DNA from: Pirellulaceae bacterium
GTDB taxonomy: Bacteria > Planctomycetota > Planctomycetia > Pirellulales > Pirellulaceae
Assembly: GCA_022448315.1 (NCBI GenBank)
Contig: JAKVCA010000032.1
Span: forward strand, 1 to 50,422
Direction of reading: 5' to 3'
DNA length: 50,422 bases
The notes under the pieces are model-generated. The model saw only the letters and a program-made list of their open reading frames with translations, was not told the origin of the DNA and did not search any database. Made by a program: the position numbers and the translations under genes. Below, in pieces: positions 35,131-45,446 of the stretch; positions within the stretch are counted from its first letter, which is position 1, and each line of letters starts with the position of its first letter.

Positions 35131-38100
35131 GTGATAGTTGTTCGAGAGCAATCCGAAATTTCGGAGCGAGTTTCGCGAGCCAAAAGGCTGTACGCGACGC
35201 TTCTGCTTTCGTCGAAGATCCTTTTGTTGAACGCGTTTTTTTTGTTGATCATTGGATCATCCACGCCTCTTCGGTCGCAGGAAACCGAGGAATCAAATGG
35301 TGCGGCAACGCCGGGGCGGCTTCAAATTGAAGAATCGCCACTCGATACGGTCTACCTAAAAAGGCAAGATGGGACATTCGTCCCTTATTTCAATATTCCG
35401 TTTGAGGTTTTTGAGAGCCTCTACGAACAGTACGTGGGTGGTCAAGGCGACGCACTGCCGGAGGCTTACACGGTTCAGCGGATGGGGATTGAGGGCAAGG
35501 TACAAGCCGACCCTCGTGAGGAGCTTGCCAACCTCAAGATCCGACTTCGCATTCAGCCCCACCGGGAAGGTTGGGTTCGCGTGCCTTTGCGTCTGGGCGG
35601 CAGCACGTTAACCGGTTGGTCGAAGTCCAAACCGGATGACACAATCTTGATCAGTCTTGATCGGTCCAATGAGTACGTCGCCTGGATACGGAGTGCCGAA
35701 GATCAAGCGATCGAGGTTGAATTGGACGTTGTTGCACGAGTCGCAAGGCAGGCAAATCAACGATTGTTGAGACTTGCCCTTCCTACCACCGCAGTGTCGC
35801 AGCTTTCTCTCGAACTACCCACCAATCAGCTCGATGTCACGTTCTCGTCGGAGAAACTTCTGCCCGAGACTCGGCCACTTTCTGGAGGTCGGACAAGTTT
35901 GTCGGTCGCAGGTGTTTCTGGAGACGTGGAACTGAGGTATCGAGCACCGGTGATCTCATCCGCGTCCGGTCTGAGCGTGGTGAATGAAATGACGGTACAG
36001 GTCGATGGGCCGGACCTGATTCGTTATCAAGCGTCTTTGAATGTCACCAGTTTGAATGGACAGGATCGATCTTTCATTGTGCGGTTGCCTACCGGTACCC
36101 GGTTTGATGCGACAGAGCAGTTGGAACTCGATATTTTACAACTCGAGCCGGACGATCCCATTCTTGCCGACCTTGACCCGAACTTTGCTTACCTCCGGGT
36201 CGCTTTTCCCAATCCACTGGAGAAGCCAACTCGCGTGGTCTTATTTGCGAGCCGGAGTGATGATGTTTTCCTGCCAGGGACTGAAAGTCGATACGAAATC
36301 GACTTGGGCGGTTTTGAGGTAGTGGATGCCGTGCGCCAGAGCGGGACGATTCTCCTGCTGAGTTCACGCGACTGGAGACTGGATTGGGAGCCAGGAAGGT
36401 TCGTCCGTCAGGTTTCACTGGATGACACTGACCGCGACCGACCGAATGCGACTGCCCGCTTTCGTTTTTCTCGGACGCCCATTCAATTGCAGGCGGAGCT
36501 TTATCAGAACGTCTCTCGAACAGCCTGCGAACCAACTTACTCCGTTGTGATTGGTGAAGCGCAAATCCAACTGGCGTGTCAATTCAAGTACACGTTCTCT
36601 GGCCCCAGGCCGACGACGGTACTGGTGGACTCGCGGGGTTGGGACTTGAACGAGGCTCAATTCGGTGTTGCCAATTTGGTCAGGCAGGTCACGCTTGATC
36701 CCAATTTACCAGGACGCTTTCGATTGGAACTTGATGCGTCGCTGCCCGATGAGGCATTTGATTTGTCCCTTGAACTGACACGGCCGATTGAAGATTCGGG
36801 GGAGGATGTTGCCATTCCACTACCGGCTCCTGTGGTCAGTACGCTCTCGCCCGCTGTCACGACCGTCCGGACGATCAGCAATCTTGAACTGGTCTTGCCC
36901 ATTTCGACAGCCACCGAGGATCTCCAGCCGATTGACGTGGCCGACCCCCCAGCATCTGAGGAGTCCGCCGTTACGGTTCGTCTCGGAGACCTGAATGCTG
37001 TTTCAGAGTTGTACTGTGATGTTCGGCCTCGACAGCAGCGCAAAACGGTCGTTTCCACGATTGACGTGGTTTCCAATCAACCGGACTGGCGTGTTCAGCA
37101 AAACCTCAATTATCGGGTTGAGTTCTCACCCATGCGTACAGGCTACCTGGCAGTGCCAGCCGCGGTGGTGGCGTTACCCAGTTTTGAATTGAGGCTTGAG
37201 GATCAGCCCCTTCGATCTCAGGTATTGCCGGGCGAAGTCGATTCGTTCGGAGAGACATTGCAGTTGGTTCAATTCGAGCTGCCTCAACCGCTGACCGGAG
37301 CATTCGAAATTCAATCGCGATTCCTATGGCCAGCCGTCGTTTCCGATTCGGAGAATGAGCGTCAAACATTGAACATTCCCGTGGTCACGCCGGTCCAAAC
37401 TCTCGACACTGGATTGCTTCCTATCGGAGATCCTTTCGCAGGACCCCTTGCCGGTTTGAGCGTCTTTCCACTCGGCGACCTTGCCCAGACGGTGGGAATA
37501 CGAATGCCGCGCTCGATGTCAATTTTATCCAACTCGAATCGGTGGGAACTCGAGGAAAAACCGGATGCAGGAACGGAGCGGAATTATTTACTGACGAAAC
37601 TTGATCAGCAGACGGTTCAGGCGGTCGAAATGACATTGGGCAACAAGCGAGAGACGCTCTCTGTTGGGTCGACCAGGGTAGGAGGGGCTTGGGTCCAGTC
37701 TCGAGTGACCCCTCAATTTCGCAGTGAGCGAGTCGCGTTTCAGGTGGAGACCCGCGACCCGAGAATCCAGATTAGCTTACCCCCAAATGCTGAATTTACT
37801 GAATTGGCGGTAGATGGTGTCCGGCAGTTGGACGCGGTGGACCGTTTGAACGGAGAGCAGTTGGAGGTCGAGTTTGATGATTTGGTTCGACGCTCCAGTC
37901 ATACGGTGGAGTTGTGGTACCGTTTCCCGCGAAGTCGGCAGAACGATCGGCGGTTGGATTTTGCCATGCCCAAGCTTGCTTCGACGGATTGGGTGGATCA
38001 AGTCTACTGGGAGGTTGTGCTACCTTCTGATGAACTCATGATTCTGGGACCTGGGACGCTGGTCTCGGAGAATGAACTGAAATGGAAGGGGCCCTGGATG

Positions 38101-38619
38101 CTGTCTCAGGCGTCTGTTTCGGCAAGTTGGCTAGAGGAATGGGTCGGCGTAGAACATCAAACTCAAGCTTCGTCAAAAAGTCACCGGTACGTTTACAGCG
38201 GATTCGGTCAAGGTCTCGAGGCGAAGATCTGGACGGCTAAACGTTGGGAGATTTTGGGAGTGGTTTGCGGGTCCATTTTCCTGAGTGGCATGCTGCTGGT
38301 TCATCTTTCCTGGCTACGCCGACCCGTGGTGATGCTGCTTTTCGGGTGTGGAGTAATGGGGCTTGGACTCACGCTCGAACCCATAGGTCAGTTATTCGTT
38401 CAACTCGTGGTGTTCTCGGGTGTGTTTGTCGGGTTGAGTCTGTTCTTGCGGAAGCTTTGGCCTGAACCTGAAGTTCGCCTCTCCGTACGAGCGGTGGCAC
38501 CCCAGGCAAAGGCAGCCGTTGCATCGACTGAGCAGGAACTCGATCCTGACAGTGTTGATCGACCCCACGTAACTGAGGAGGTGGGGTCGACGCAGACAGC
38601 GGGGGAATTGGCGACATGA
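35131..38619 (+). CDS. Giant exported membrane-anchored protein, first of a pair
   Basis: A protein of 1162 residues with no recognised family. A signal peptide or anchor lies at about residues 22-45 (LLLSSKILLLNAFFLLII). About 970 extracytoplasmic residues follow that look mostly like beta-strands, with few cysteines. Near its start is the motif GTFVPYFNIPFEVFESLYEQ (about 85-104). At about 1038-1110 come three hydrophobic segments (LGVVCGSIFLSGMLLVHLSW, then VVMLLFGCGVMGLGL, then LFVQLVVFSGVFVGLSLFL), followed by a short acidic tail. The start is GTG at 35131. The stop overlaps the next gene as ATGA, so both are made together. Its plan resembles each half of the 2202-residue neighbour. It is probably an inner-membrane protein with a large periplasmic part; the role is unknown. 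Confidence 0.82.
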   Translation: MIVVREQSEISERVSRAKRLYATLLLSSKILLLNAFFLLIIGSSTPLRSQETEESNGAATPGRLQIEESPLDTVYLKRQDGTFVPYFNIPFEVFESLYEQYVGGQGDALPEAYTVQRMGIEGKVQADPREELANLKIRLRIQPHREGWVRVPLRLGGSTLTGWSKSKPDDTILISLDRSNEYVAWIRSAEDQAIEVELDVVARVARQANQRLLRLALPTTAVSQLSLELPTNQLDVTFSSEKLLPETRPLSGGRTSLSVAGVSGDVELRYRAPVISSASGLSVVNEMTVQVDGPDLIRYQASLNVTSLNGQDRSFIVRLPTGTRFDATEQLELDILQLEPDDPILADLDPNFAYLRVAFPNPLEKPTRVVLFASRSDDVFLPGTESRYEIDLGGFEVVDAVRQSGTILLLSSRDWRLDWEPGRFVRQVSLDDTDRDRPNATARFRFSRTPIQLQAELYQNVSRTACEPTYSVVIGEAQIQLACQFKYTFSGPRPTTVLVDSRGWDLNEAQFGVANLVRQVTLDPNLPGRFRLELDASLPDEAFDLSLELTRPIEDSGEDVAIPLPAPVVSTLSPAVTTVRTISNLELVLPISTATEDLQPIDVADPPASEESAVTVRLGDLNAVSELYCDVRPRQQRKTVVSTIDVVSNQPDWRVQQNLNYRVEFSPMRTGYLAVPAAVVALPSFELRLEDQPLRSQVLPGEVDSFGETLQLVQFELPQPLTGAFEIQSRFLWPAVVSDSENERQTLNIPVVTPVQTLDTGLLPIGDPFAGPLAGLSVFPLGDLAQTVGIRMPRSMSILSNSNRWELEEKPDAGTERNYLLTKLDQQTVQAVEMTLGNKRETLSVGSTRVGGAWVQSRVTPQFRSERVAFQVETRDPRIQISLPPNAEFTELAVDGVRQLDAVDRLNGEQLEVEFDDLVRRSSHTVELWYRFPRSRQNDRRLDFAMPKLASTDWVDQVYWEVVLPSDELMILGPGTLVSENELKWKGPWMLSQASVSASWLEEWVGVEHQTQASSKSHRYVYSGFGQGLEAKIWTAKRWEILGVVCGSIFLSGMLLVHLSWLRRPVVMLLFGCGVMGLGLTLEPIGQLFVQLVVFSGVFVGLSLFLRKLWPEPEVRLSVRAVAPQAKAAVASTEQELDPDSVDRPHVTEEVGSTQTAGELAT

Positions 38620-41600
38620 TGAGCACCAGACTCTCCAAATTCGCCACCTTCGAGATCTTGGTTTTAATCGTCGGGCTGGCGATGGTCGGACCTCAGGGAT
38701 GGGGGCAAGATTCGGTCAATCCCGAGGGGTCCGTCGAGATCTGGAAACTGCGTCGGATTCTAGTGCCGGAGTCTCAACTGGACGCCGTGATTCGAGGCCG
38801 TTACATGCCGCTTGATTTCAAGAGGTTCCAGAACCTCATCGATTTGAATCAGCAGCGCGCCAATCAGGTGAATTTTTGGCCGCTGGAACAGATTTCGCTT
38901 CACGGGGAAATTCGACCTGATGGAGAACTTATTGGTCAGGGATTGATGCGACTTTCTTCAGCCGACGTGCAGGAAGAGTGGTTTTCGCTTCGTCCACCCT
39001 CCTGCTACATGGGAAATTTTCGCTGGCGAGATATTGATGCTGCGAGTGCTCGGGTTGGCATGGGAGAGGGGCGACGCTGGTACGTCGAAAATATCGAGGC
39101 GAAATTATTGGAGTTTGACTGGTCGATGTTGCCACAGAGGATTGCGGCGAAACCGGGACGGAACGCTGCTCCAACCGACATCGAAAATCAACGAAGTTCC
39201 AATCTGGTTTATATGTTCGAGTTGCCGGAGTCTTCACAGACCTTAATGTCGCTTCGATGCCCAAGAGGCTGGACGGTGTCCACGGATCATGGATGGTGTC
39301 GGGTTTTGGAGTTTGCAGGCGAAGTTGACGATTTCGACATGGCCTTATGGAATATCGACTTTCTTCCCGGGGGAAGACGCAACCTATTGATTCAACGCTC
39401 TAGTGGCATTCCTGAACCAAAGAAAAAAACGAGTTATCGCAGTGACACGGATTTTCGGGTGGGTATCGGTGTGGTGGAGTCGACCACGCGTTTTCGCTGG
39501 CAGGGGAACACCGAAGAGTTTTTGCCGGTAACGTTACCGTCAGGATGGACCGTGATGCGGGTTCGTTCGTCAGGTGAGGAACTTCCCTATCAGGTTCAGG
39601 AACAAGAAGGGGAGAGGCGCGTTACGGTTTCAATTGGCGGCAGTGATGACAATCCTGATGGTCTCGAATTGGTTCTGGAGAGGTATTTCGATCTGTCCAG
39701 ATCGCTACGGCTTGAAATGCCCAAGATGCGTGGTATTTGGACGCAGGGTTCTTTTTCGCTCGATCTGGATCCGGTGCTGCGAACGCAGGAACTGTCGGTC
39801 TTCGAGGCCGATTGGACACACCGAACCATGGAGAGGGGGAACACGGAGGGGGGGCCCGCACCGAAATTGTCCGCCGAGTGTTATTCCGAGGATGCTTCAC
39901 TTGAACTCAAGATGGAGATCGCCGACGGAATGCCTCGGGGGTTGGCCTACACGGAAGTGACTGCGGAAGGAAAAAAACTGAATGCTGTGGTTAAACTTTG
40001 GGGGCAGACGTCCAACGAATCGTCGCTGAAGTGGCGATTCCCTCTCTCCTCAGGTTGGATTGTTGATCAGGTTGCACTGGTTGACACTGACGGGCTGACC
40101 ACTTTGGATTCGATTGAATCTTGGGACGTTACCGAGGGTGAAGCGTCTTCACTCGTGGACATCCAGTTGAAGCAATCCTACTCGGCAGGAACCGAAATCT
40201 GCCTCCGGCTTGAAGCTCATCTTCTTGCTTTCCCGACGCCTCAAGATCGTTTGCGGCCTAAGACGCTTGGAGTGGTGGATCTCGGCCTGAAGGAGGGATG
40301 GCAGCATTGGCTGGGCGTTCAGGCTCAGACCCCGTATCGTTTCATTTGGTCAGGACTATCGAACCGTCCGATCAAGCCGCTTCCAACGGATGACCGGATT
40401 CGCAATTCCGCCGAGGGCATGAACGACCGGCAAATTCAGCTGATCGAGCGGGGTGGTAATCCTGGAGTTTTCAGGATTCAAACGGAGGCGGGAGAGCCAT
40501 TTGACGCGGATTGTCTTGTGGATTGCGTGGTCTCGGATCAGACCGTGGTTCAACAGATAAGGATCCATTGTCGCCCGGTGGATTCCCGGCTCCGACGTTT
40601 GAAGCTCAGATGGCCTCAAGCTCGGACAGGGGTTTGGACCTGGAGGTTGGAGCGATCGGGTGGTTTATTGTCTCGATTGCTAAATCCTGTGGAAGAAATT
40701 GATGCCACGACTCAGAATTTGATAACCCTGTTGCAATGGAGCGAAGGGCTCGATGAGCCCTTCACAATTGTCGGGGACCTTAACCAGAGATGGACCGGCC
40801 AATGGTCTCCACAGGTTCCGCTGATCGATGGTGCCACTCGTATCAGCGGTGCATTGACCGTTTCGACGGATTCACGCGGCTTGTTGGAACTGAATCGGAG
40901 TCGACTTGATCGTCTCCCGTTTTTTGCGGCCAAGGTGAATGCATCAAACCGGTTATTGGGCGTTTTTGATTTGACGACCGTTCTGACTCAGCGTTCCGTG
41001 GGGGCGGACCAAATTGTCGTCGCTCCAGTTACCCCGTCGAACGCTGGGGTGATGATCTGGAATGCTCAGTTGGATAGTTGGCCAAGTTCCACAGCTGCAC
41101 GACATCAATTGACGTTTGAGGTGGAGGCTCACGGCCCTACGGCTCTCAAATTTCAGCCTCCGCGTGACGCGGTACTGCGCCGCGTCGTGGTCAATCAAAA
41201 GCAGGTCGCGGCCAGTGAGATCGAACAGTTGGAGTCCGGAGAGACGAGATGGGTTTTCGATTTGGATGCGGTGCCCATTCGTCATGCATTGACGCTTGAA
41301 TTTACGACGTCGGATCATTTGAGCCAAGCTTTTGAAACTTTGGTTCCTCCGCTTCCTGAAATTGATGCGAAGTGGTTAAACATTGACTGGCAAGTCCATC
41401 TGCCCAAGGGGTACCGAGTCCGGCATTCCGGGTCGCTCCCGCAGAACTGGGATTTGGGTCGCTGGTCCAGTTGGTTGTTGCAACGATGGACGGGGCTGGA
41501 CCTCGAGCCTGAGGCTCATACCAGTCGAGATGCGTCATCATTAGAAGTCGACTTGACGTTCGGAAACCGTCCCTTGTCCGAGGAGCGGGTGTCTTGGAGG

Positions 41601-44600
41601 GAGGGCATCAATCGGGGGACCCAGCTGAAGCTAGAAAAGGCAAGCTTAGCAGTCGGTATCGACTGCATAATTGCCTTCGCGTTTGCGGGGGTTTTACTGT
41701 TTGTTGTGGGGGGACGTCGATCCCTTCTCTGGACGGCAACGGGCTTGGTCGCGGTGATCATTTTGTGGGTCCCGACGGGATGGCAGCACTGGACAGATGG
41801 TCTAGTGCCCGGATGTATCCTTGCGCTTTTGATTCAAGCTTTGAACTTCTCAGGGTACCCGAGAAAAGTCAGTGCGACGACTTACGGTACTCTCGGGCAT
41901 GCCGGTCAGCTGAAAGTGACTGCGGGTCTCTTCCTTCTGGCAGGCGTGATGGCGTCCAGCCATTTTGCCCACCCCTGTTTTGGGTATGCTCAGGAAGGCA
42001 TGGAGACACGCTCGGAGAGTCGATGGGTGGATGTGATTATTCCCGTCGACGAAGAAGGTCAACCTGCTCGAGATCTGATTTACCTCCCCAAGGAATTCAA
42101 GGATCAGCTTCTTAAAACAACGCCTTCGATGAAATCTGAAAATCCCTGGATCGTCGAAGGCATTCAGCATGTGGTGGATATCGAGAGCAACAGTTTTGGT
42201 GAAACGAACACATGGAAAATGGTGAGCCGTGTGAAGCTGCGAACGCTTCGAGATAATGTTCGGTATGTTCTGCCGTTTCAGACGGGGCAGGTTCTCGTCT
42301 CCGCAGAACAAATTCAGCTTGACCAAAATGGAGTGACCGTTTTGGGGACGCCACAAAACGGTTTGACGATCGAGATCGAAACGGCCGGTCTTCACGATCT
42401 GGTGATTCCCGGGACCGTTCTCACGGCTGCAGCCGGAGATGGTTCGTTCACATGGAATCCACCAGAGGTGCCCAATTCCGATTTCCGGTTCAATGGCCTC
42501 TCTGAGAGTGGTTGGGAACTGGGCACGATCACCCCACCGGACTCGTCGCAGGATCTTGGGGCAGATCGGTTGCGATTTCGGGGCAACTACAACGCATTGC
42601 AGTTTCGGAAACGTTTTGGAGAAAGTCCCCCGGAAAAAGAGCTGCCCGATGTCCGGGTTGCCGAGACAGTTTCGAAAAAGGGTGAAGACCTTTTCGTGAC
42701 GCTTTGGTTCCGGTCTTTGGATACCCAATCGCTTCCCAAAATACTTCTTTTTCAAGTCGAGCCCGGATGGGAGGTTCAAGGAAGCCCCTACCCCGAGGAG
42801 GTCGAGTTTCGCTTGAGTCGGCAGGGTGAGCAGACGAGTTGTGAATTGACTTTGACATCAGAACAAGGCCAGGATTTGGTGGCGATTCGGCTCAAACGGT
42901 CGGAGCCCGTGGGGGTTGGCTGGTGTAAGCTGCCCGTACTTGTGACGGACGCATTTGCCGTCGAAAGTCGTCAACTGGTTCTCATGGGCCCCTTGGATAC
43001 GCAGTGGGCGTATGCCCGTCCTGGCAGTCCCTTTGCCGACCAAATCCGTGCGGACCTGAAACCGGAGTGGTCAGATGCTCAAATTGCAACCATGGGACTT
43101 TCCAAGACAGAGACCAGTGCGGTGGTTTTGCCAGCTGAGTTCGGAGATGAGTTCCTTGAATTAGGGCCCGACACACCGGTTTTATCCGCAGATCAACAAA
43201 TTGAACTGGCCCTCGGATGGGAAAAAACCACGTTTCGTGGCTCGGCGTTGGTCAGTGTCATGCGTGGAAATGTTCGATCGGTTGAACTGGATGGCAATCA
43301 ACCTTTCGAATTGTCGGAGTTGAAGCTGACTCTCGAAGGTGAGTCTCAGCCCGCCGATGTGACGCCCCTCACCCCGTCTCGATATTTGGTCACATTTCAG
43401 GATGAGGTCAACAGTGTTTTTACGCTCCAATTCGCCGGTGAAATCCTCGACCGACCGGCCGAAGGTCCTCTCCCCGCGATTCAAATTCGCGGGATTCAGG
43501 ACATCGTTTATCGCTGTGATCTGACGCGTGACCCACTCATGACCACACTTCTTGTTCCATTATCGACCAGCTCCGAAGCTGTGGAAGAAGACTTCACGCG
43601 AAATGAATCTCCTGCAGTCGAGTTGGATTTGAACATGCTTGGTGCCGATCTGAAGAGATTCGGAAGAGCGAGTTTTAAGACCGATGGCCAGCAAGTCGCT
43701 GAGCTTCAGCAGAAGTGTCGACTGAGGTTGAAGCGTGCTCGGCATGCCGTGTTGGACGAAATGCTGGTGACGTACAACCGCGAAAATACAAAGTGGAATC
43801 TGTCCGTTTGGGCGAGGGTATCTGAAGACGAGCCTTGGGGACTGAACGTGGTTGATATGGAGATGCCCGAAGGATTCTTACCGAGTGATGAGGGAGGGCA
43901 GGGGCGTTGGTTGGGTTCCGAGGAGGCGGAGCCGAACCGGCAGCGACGCTGGGTATCGAACGCATTGATTTCGCCCGGAGAGTGGTTCGTGCTGCGGGGG
44001 ACGCTGCCGCGATTTCCCAATGGAGACGGCCACCCAAAACTCGTTTCCCCGCAGAAGGTCAACCTTCGGTTCGCGCTCCCCAAGGTTGGGCAGGAGGATA
44101 CGTTTTTATGGCAACACAACAGCAAGGAAGTCTCGTCGCAGCCCGATGTTGAGGACGGTCGTTTGAGTGCGTCAGACGAGTGGATCGTCCTGCAACTAGA
44201 ATCAGCAACCGAAAAAATCCGGTTGGCTGGTAAGCCATTGTTGGTGCGGCCTACGAGAGTCCATCTCGCGGAACATCGCGTCTCACCACACCAGGTTGGA
44301 TTCCACGTTCAGAGCCGTTTTTTCGTCGACCCCGCGGGGCGGACTTCGATTCCGCTGAAGATACCCTCCAGCTTCGACCTGCTTGCGGTGGAGGTGGACG
44401 GGCAACTTCAAGATACGGCAAGAGAAGGGCAGAACATTATCCGGCTTACGAATCGCGAACTCCCCGAAGAGGTTACGGTTTGGTGTTTCGTATCAGCGAG
44501 TGAGGGCGATAGCCTGAACTGGGACCAACAACCGCTGCCTCAACTCTCAGGCTCGGCGGAGGTGTCTTTGCTAGCGATTCGAAACATTGAGGGGAGAAGC

Positions 44601-45224
44601 GGACAGTTTTCGGTAAACGGAGGGCGGGCCATTGCTGCTGAAGCGTGGAAGCAACAACTTTCAAACTCGATTCAGAAAGTACTTCAGGTAAGCTCGACCA
44701 ACACCCAGCTCAGTGAGAAGAAATTGGCGACCTGGATTGAATCGTGGGAGTCACAATCCCCATTTTTCAACGAAGACGGAGATTCAAAATCATCTGAAAT
44801 GCGTACCCGCGTCAAACTAGGTGATCAGGGCGACTTGGTTTGGAGGAAAATTGAAAATCTGGATCGTATTAAGCAAGGTCCAAACCGGTTGCCATCTATT
44901 TCTGTAGGCGGGAATTGGCAATTTTATGAGGCGGAAGCTTCTGAACAGGAACTGAGCATTTCGGTCGATCAATCAGACACCCGTTCGTCATGGCGACTTT
45001 TTTGGGTCTCGCTTGGGGCCACCCTCACGCTTGGCATGGTGCAGCTGGGTGCTTCCCGTTTGAGTCGGCAGTCCAGAGTTGGCTTGACCCTGCTTTTGCT
45101 AATGACGATTGTCGCGATGGCCAGCGTTTATCTTGGACCGCTCTGGCTTGGAATCTTGTTGGTGGGCGTGTTGGCTTTCGGCTTGGTGAGGATCATCATA
45201 GGGCCCGAAAACTACCCTGTTTGA
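38616..45224 (+). CDS. Giant exported membrane-anchored protein with two fused modules
   Basis: A 2202-residue protein, about twice the size of its neighbour. The first half has a signal peptide (about 10-30, ending GWGQD), the motif RYMPLDFKRFQNL near 62-74, a long beta-rich region, and three hydrophobic segments at about 1009-1080. At about 1098-1125 a sequence that looks like a second signal peptide (LKVTAGLFLLAGVMASSHFA, then HPCFGYAQEG) starts the second half. That half has LIYLPKEFKDQLL near 1154-1166, another long beta-rich region and two or three C-terminal hydrophobic segments (about 2125-2145 and 2153-2197). The coupling by ATGA to the upstream gene, the shared plan and the similar motifs suggest that the proteins work together as an envelope assembly. 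No catalytic motif was found. Confidence 0.82.
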   Translation: MMSTRLSKFATFEILVLIVGLAMVGPQGWGQDSVNPEGSVEIWKLRRILVPESQLDAVIRGRYMPLDFKRFQNLIDLNQQRANQVNFWPLEQISLHGEIRPDGELIGQGLMRLSSADVQEEWFSLRPPSCYMGNFRWRDIDAASARVGMGEGRRWYVENIEAKLLEFDWSMLPQRIAAKPGRNAAPTDIENQRSSNLVYMFELPESSQTLMSLRCPRGWTVSTDHGWCRVLEFAGEVDDFDMALWNIDFLPGGRRNLLIQRSSGIPEPKKKTSYRSDTDFRVGIGVVESTTRFRWQGNTEEFLPVTLPSGWTVMRVRSSGEELPYQVQEQEGERRVTVSIGGSDDNPDGLELVLERYFDLSRSLRLEMPKMRGIWTQGSFSLDLDPVLRTQELSVFEADWTHRTMERGNTEGGPAPKLSAECYSEDASLELKMEIADGMPRGLAYTEVTAEGKKLNAVVKLWGQTSNESSLKWRFPLSSGWIVDQVALVDTDGLTTLDSIESWDVTEGEASSLVDIQLKQSYSAGTEICLRLEAHLLAFPTPQDRLRPKTLGVVDLGLKEGWQHWLGVQAQTPYRFIWSGLSNRPIKPLPTDDRIRNSAEGMNDRQIQLIERGGNPGVFRIQTEAGEPFDADCLVDCVVSDQTVVQQIRIHCRPVDSRLRRLKLRWPQARTGVWTWRLERSGGLLSRLLNPVEEIDATTQNLITLLQWSEGLDEPFTIVGDLNQRWTGQWSPQVPLIDGATRISGALTVSTDSRGLLELNRSRLDRLPFFAAKVNASNRLLGVFDLTTVLTQRSVGADQIVVAPVTPSNAGVMIWNAQLDSWPSSTAARHQLTFEVEAHGPTALKFQPPRDAVLRRVVVNQKQVAASEIEQLESGETRWVFDLDAVPIRHALTLEFTTSDHLSQAFETLVPPLPEIDAKWLNIDWQVHLPKGYRVRHSGSLPQNWDLGRWSSWLLQRWTGLDLEPEAHTSRDASSLEVDLTFGNRPLSEERVSWREGINRGTQLKLEKASLAVGIDCIIAFAFAGVLLFVVGGRRSLLWTATGLVAVIILWVPTGWQHWTDGLVPGCILALLIQALNFSGYPRKVSATTYGTLGHAGQLKVTAGLFLLAGVMASSHFAHPCFGYAQEGMETRSESRWVDVIIPVDEEGQPARDLIYLPKEFKDQLLKTTPSMKSENPWIVEGIQHVVDIESNSFGETNTWKMVSRVKLRTLRDNVRYVLPFQTGQVLVSAEQIQLDQNGVTVLGTPQNGLTIEIETAGLHDLVIPGTVLTAAAGDGSFTWNPPEVPNSDFRFNGLSESGWELGTITPPDSSQDLGADRLRFRGNYNALQFRKRFGESPPEKELPDVRVAETVSKKGEDLFVTLWFRSLDTQSLPKILLFQVEPGWEVQGSPYPEEVEFRLSRQGEQTSCELTLTSEQGQDLVAIRLKRSEPVGVGWCKLPVLVTDAFAVESRQLVLMGPLDTQWAYARPGSPFADQIRADLKPEWSDAQIATMGLSKTETSAVVLPAEFGDEFLELGPDTPVLSADQQIELALGWEKTTFRGSALVSVMRGNVRSVELDGNQPFELSELKLTLEGESQPADVTPLTPSRYLVTFQDEVNSVFTLQFAGEILDRPAEGPLPAIQIRGIQDIVYRCDLTRDPLMTTLLVPLSTSSEAVEEDFTRNESPAVELDLNMLGADLKRFGRASFKTDGQQVAELQQKCRLRLKRARHAVLDEMLVTYNRENTKWNLSVWARVSEDEPWGLNVVDMEMPEGFLPSDEGGQGRWLGSEEAEPNRQRRWVSNALISPGEWFVLRGTLPRFPNGDGHPKLVSPQKVNLRFALPKVGQEDTFLWQHNSKEVSSQPDVEDGRLSASDEWIVLQLESATEKIRLAGKPLLVRPTRVHLAEHRVSPHQVGFHVQSRFFVDPAGRTSIPLKIPSSFDLLAVEVDGQLQDTAREGQNIIRLTNRELPEEVTVWCFVSASEGDSLNWDQQPLPQLSGSAEVSLLAIRNIEGRSGQFSVNGGRAIAAEAWKQQLSNSIQKVLQVSSTNTQLSEKKLATWIESWESQSPFFNEDGDSKSSEMRTRVKLGDQGDLVWRKIENLDRIKQGPNRLPSISVGGNWQFYEAEASEQELSISVDQSDTRSSWRLFWVSLGATLTLGMVQLGASRLSRQSRVGLTLLLLMTIVAMASVYLGPLWLGILLVGVLAFGLVRIIIGPENYPV

Positions 45225-45446
45225 GCTGTTCACTTCGAGTTCCCGCTCCCGATCGAGTCGGTGGTTTTCTGGTCAAATTGCCGTCTAGCGGGTCGTTTTT
45301 GGGCTCGGGAGGTTTCGTATTGGCAGCTTTTCGACCTTCTGATAATCTACCGCCAGCTTTGGAGATCGCAGTGAAGGATCACTGTTGATGAGCTTCTCCC
45401 GGATCAAGCTGACTGCGTGATGGGGAACACGGAAGAAGGAGTCACC

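Noticed and set aside
34782-35264. Minus-strand frame of 160 codons before the giant operon
   Set aside because: Overlaps the signal peptide of the next gene, has no ribosome binding site and no recognisable domain.
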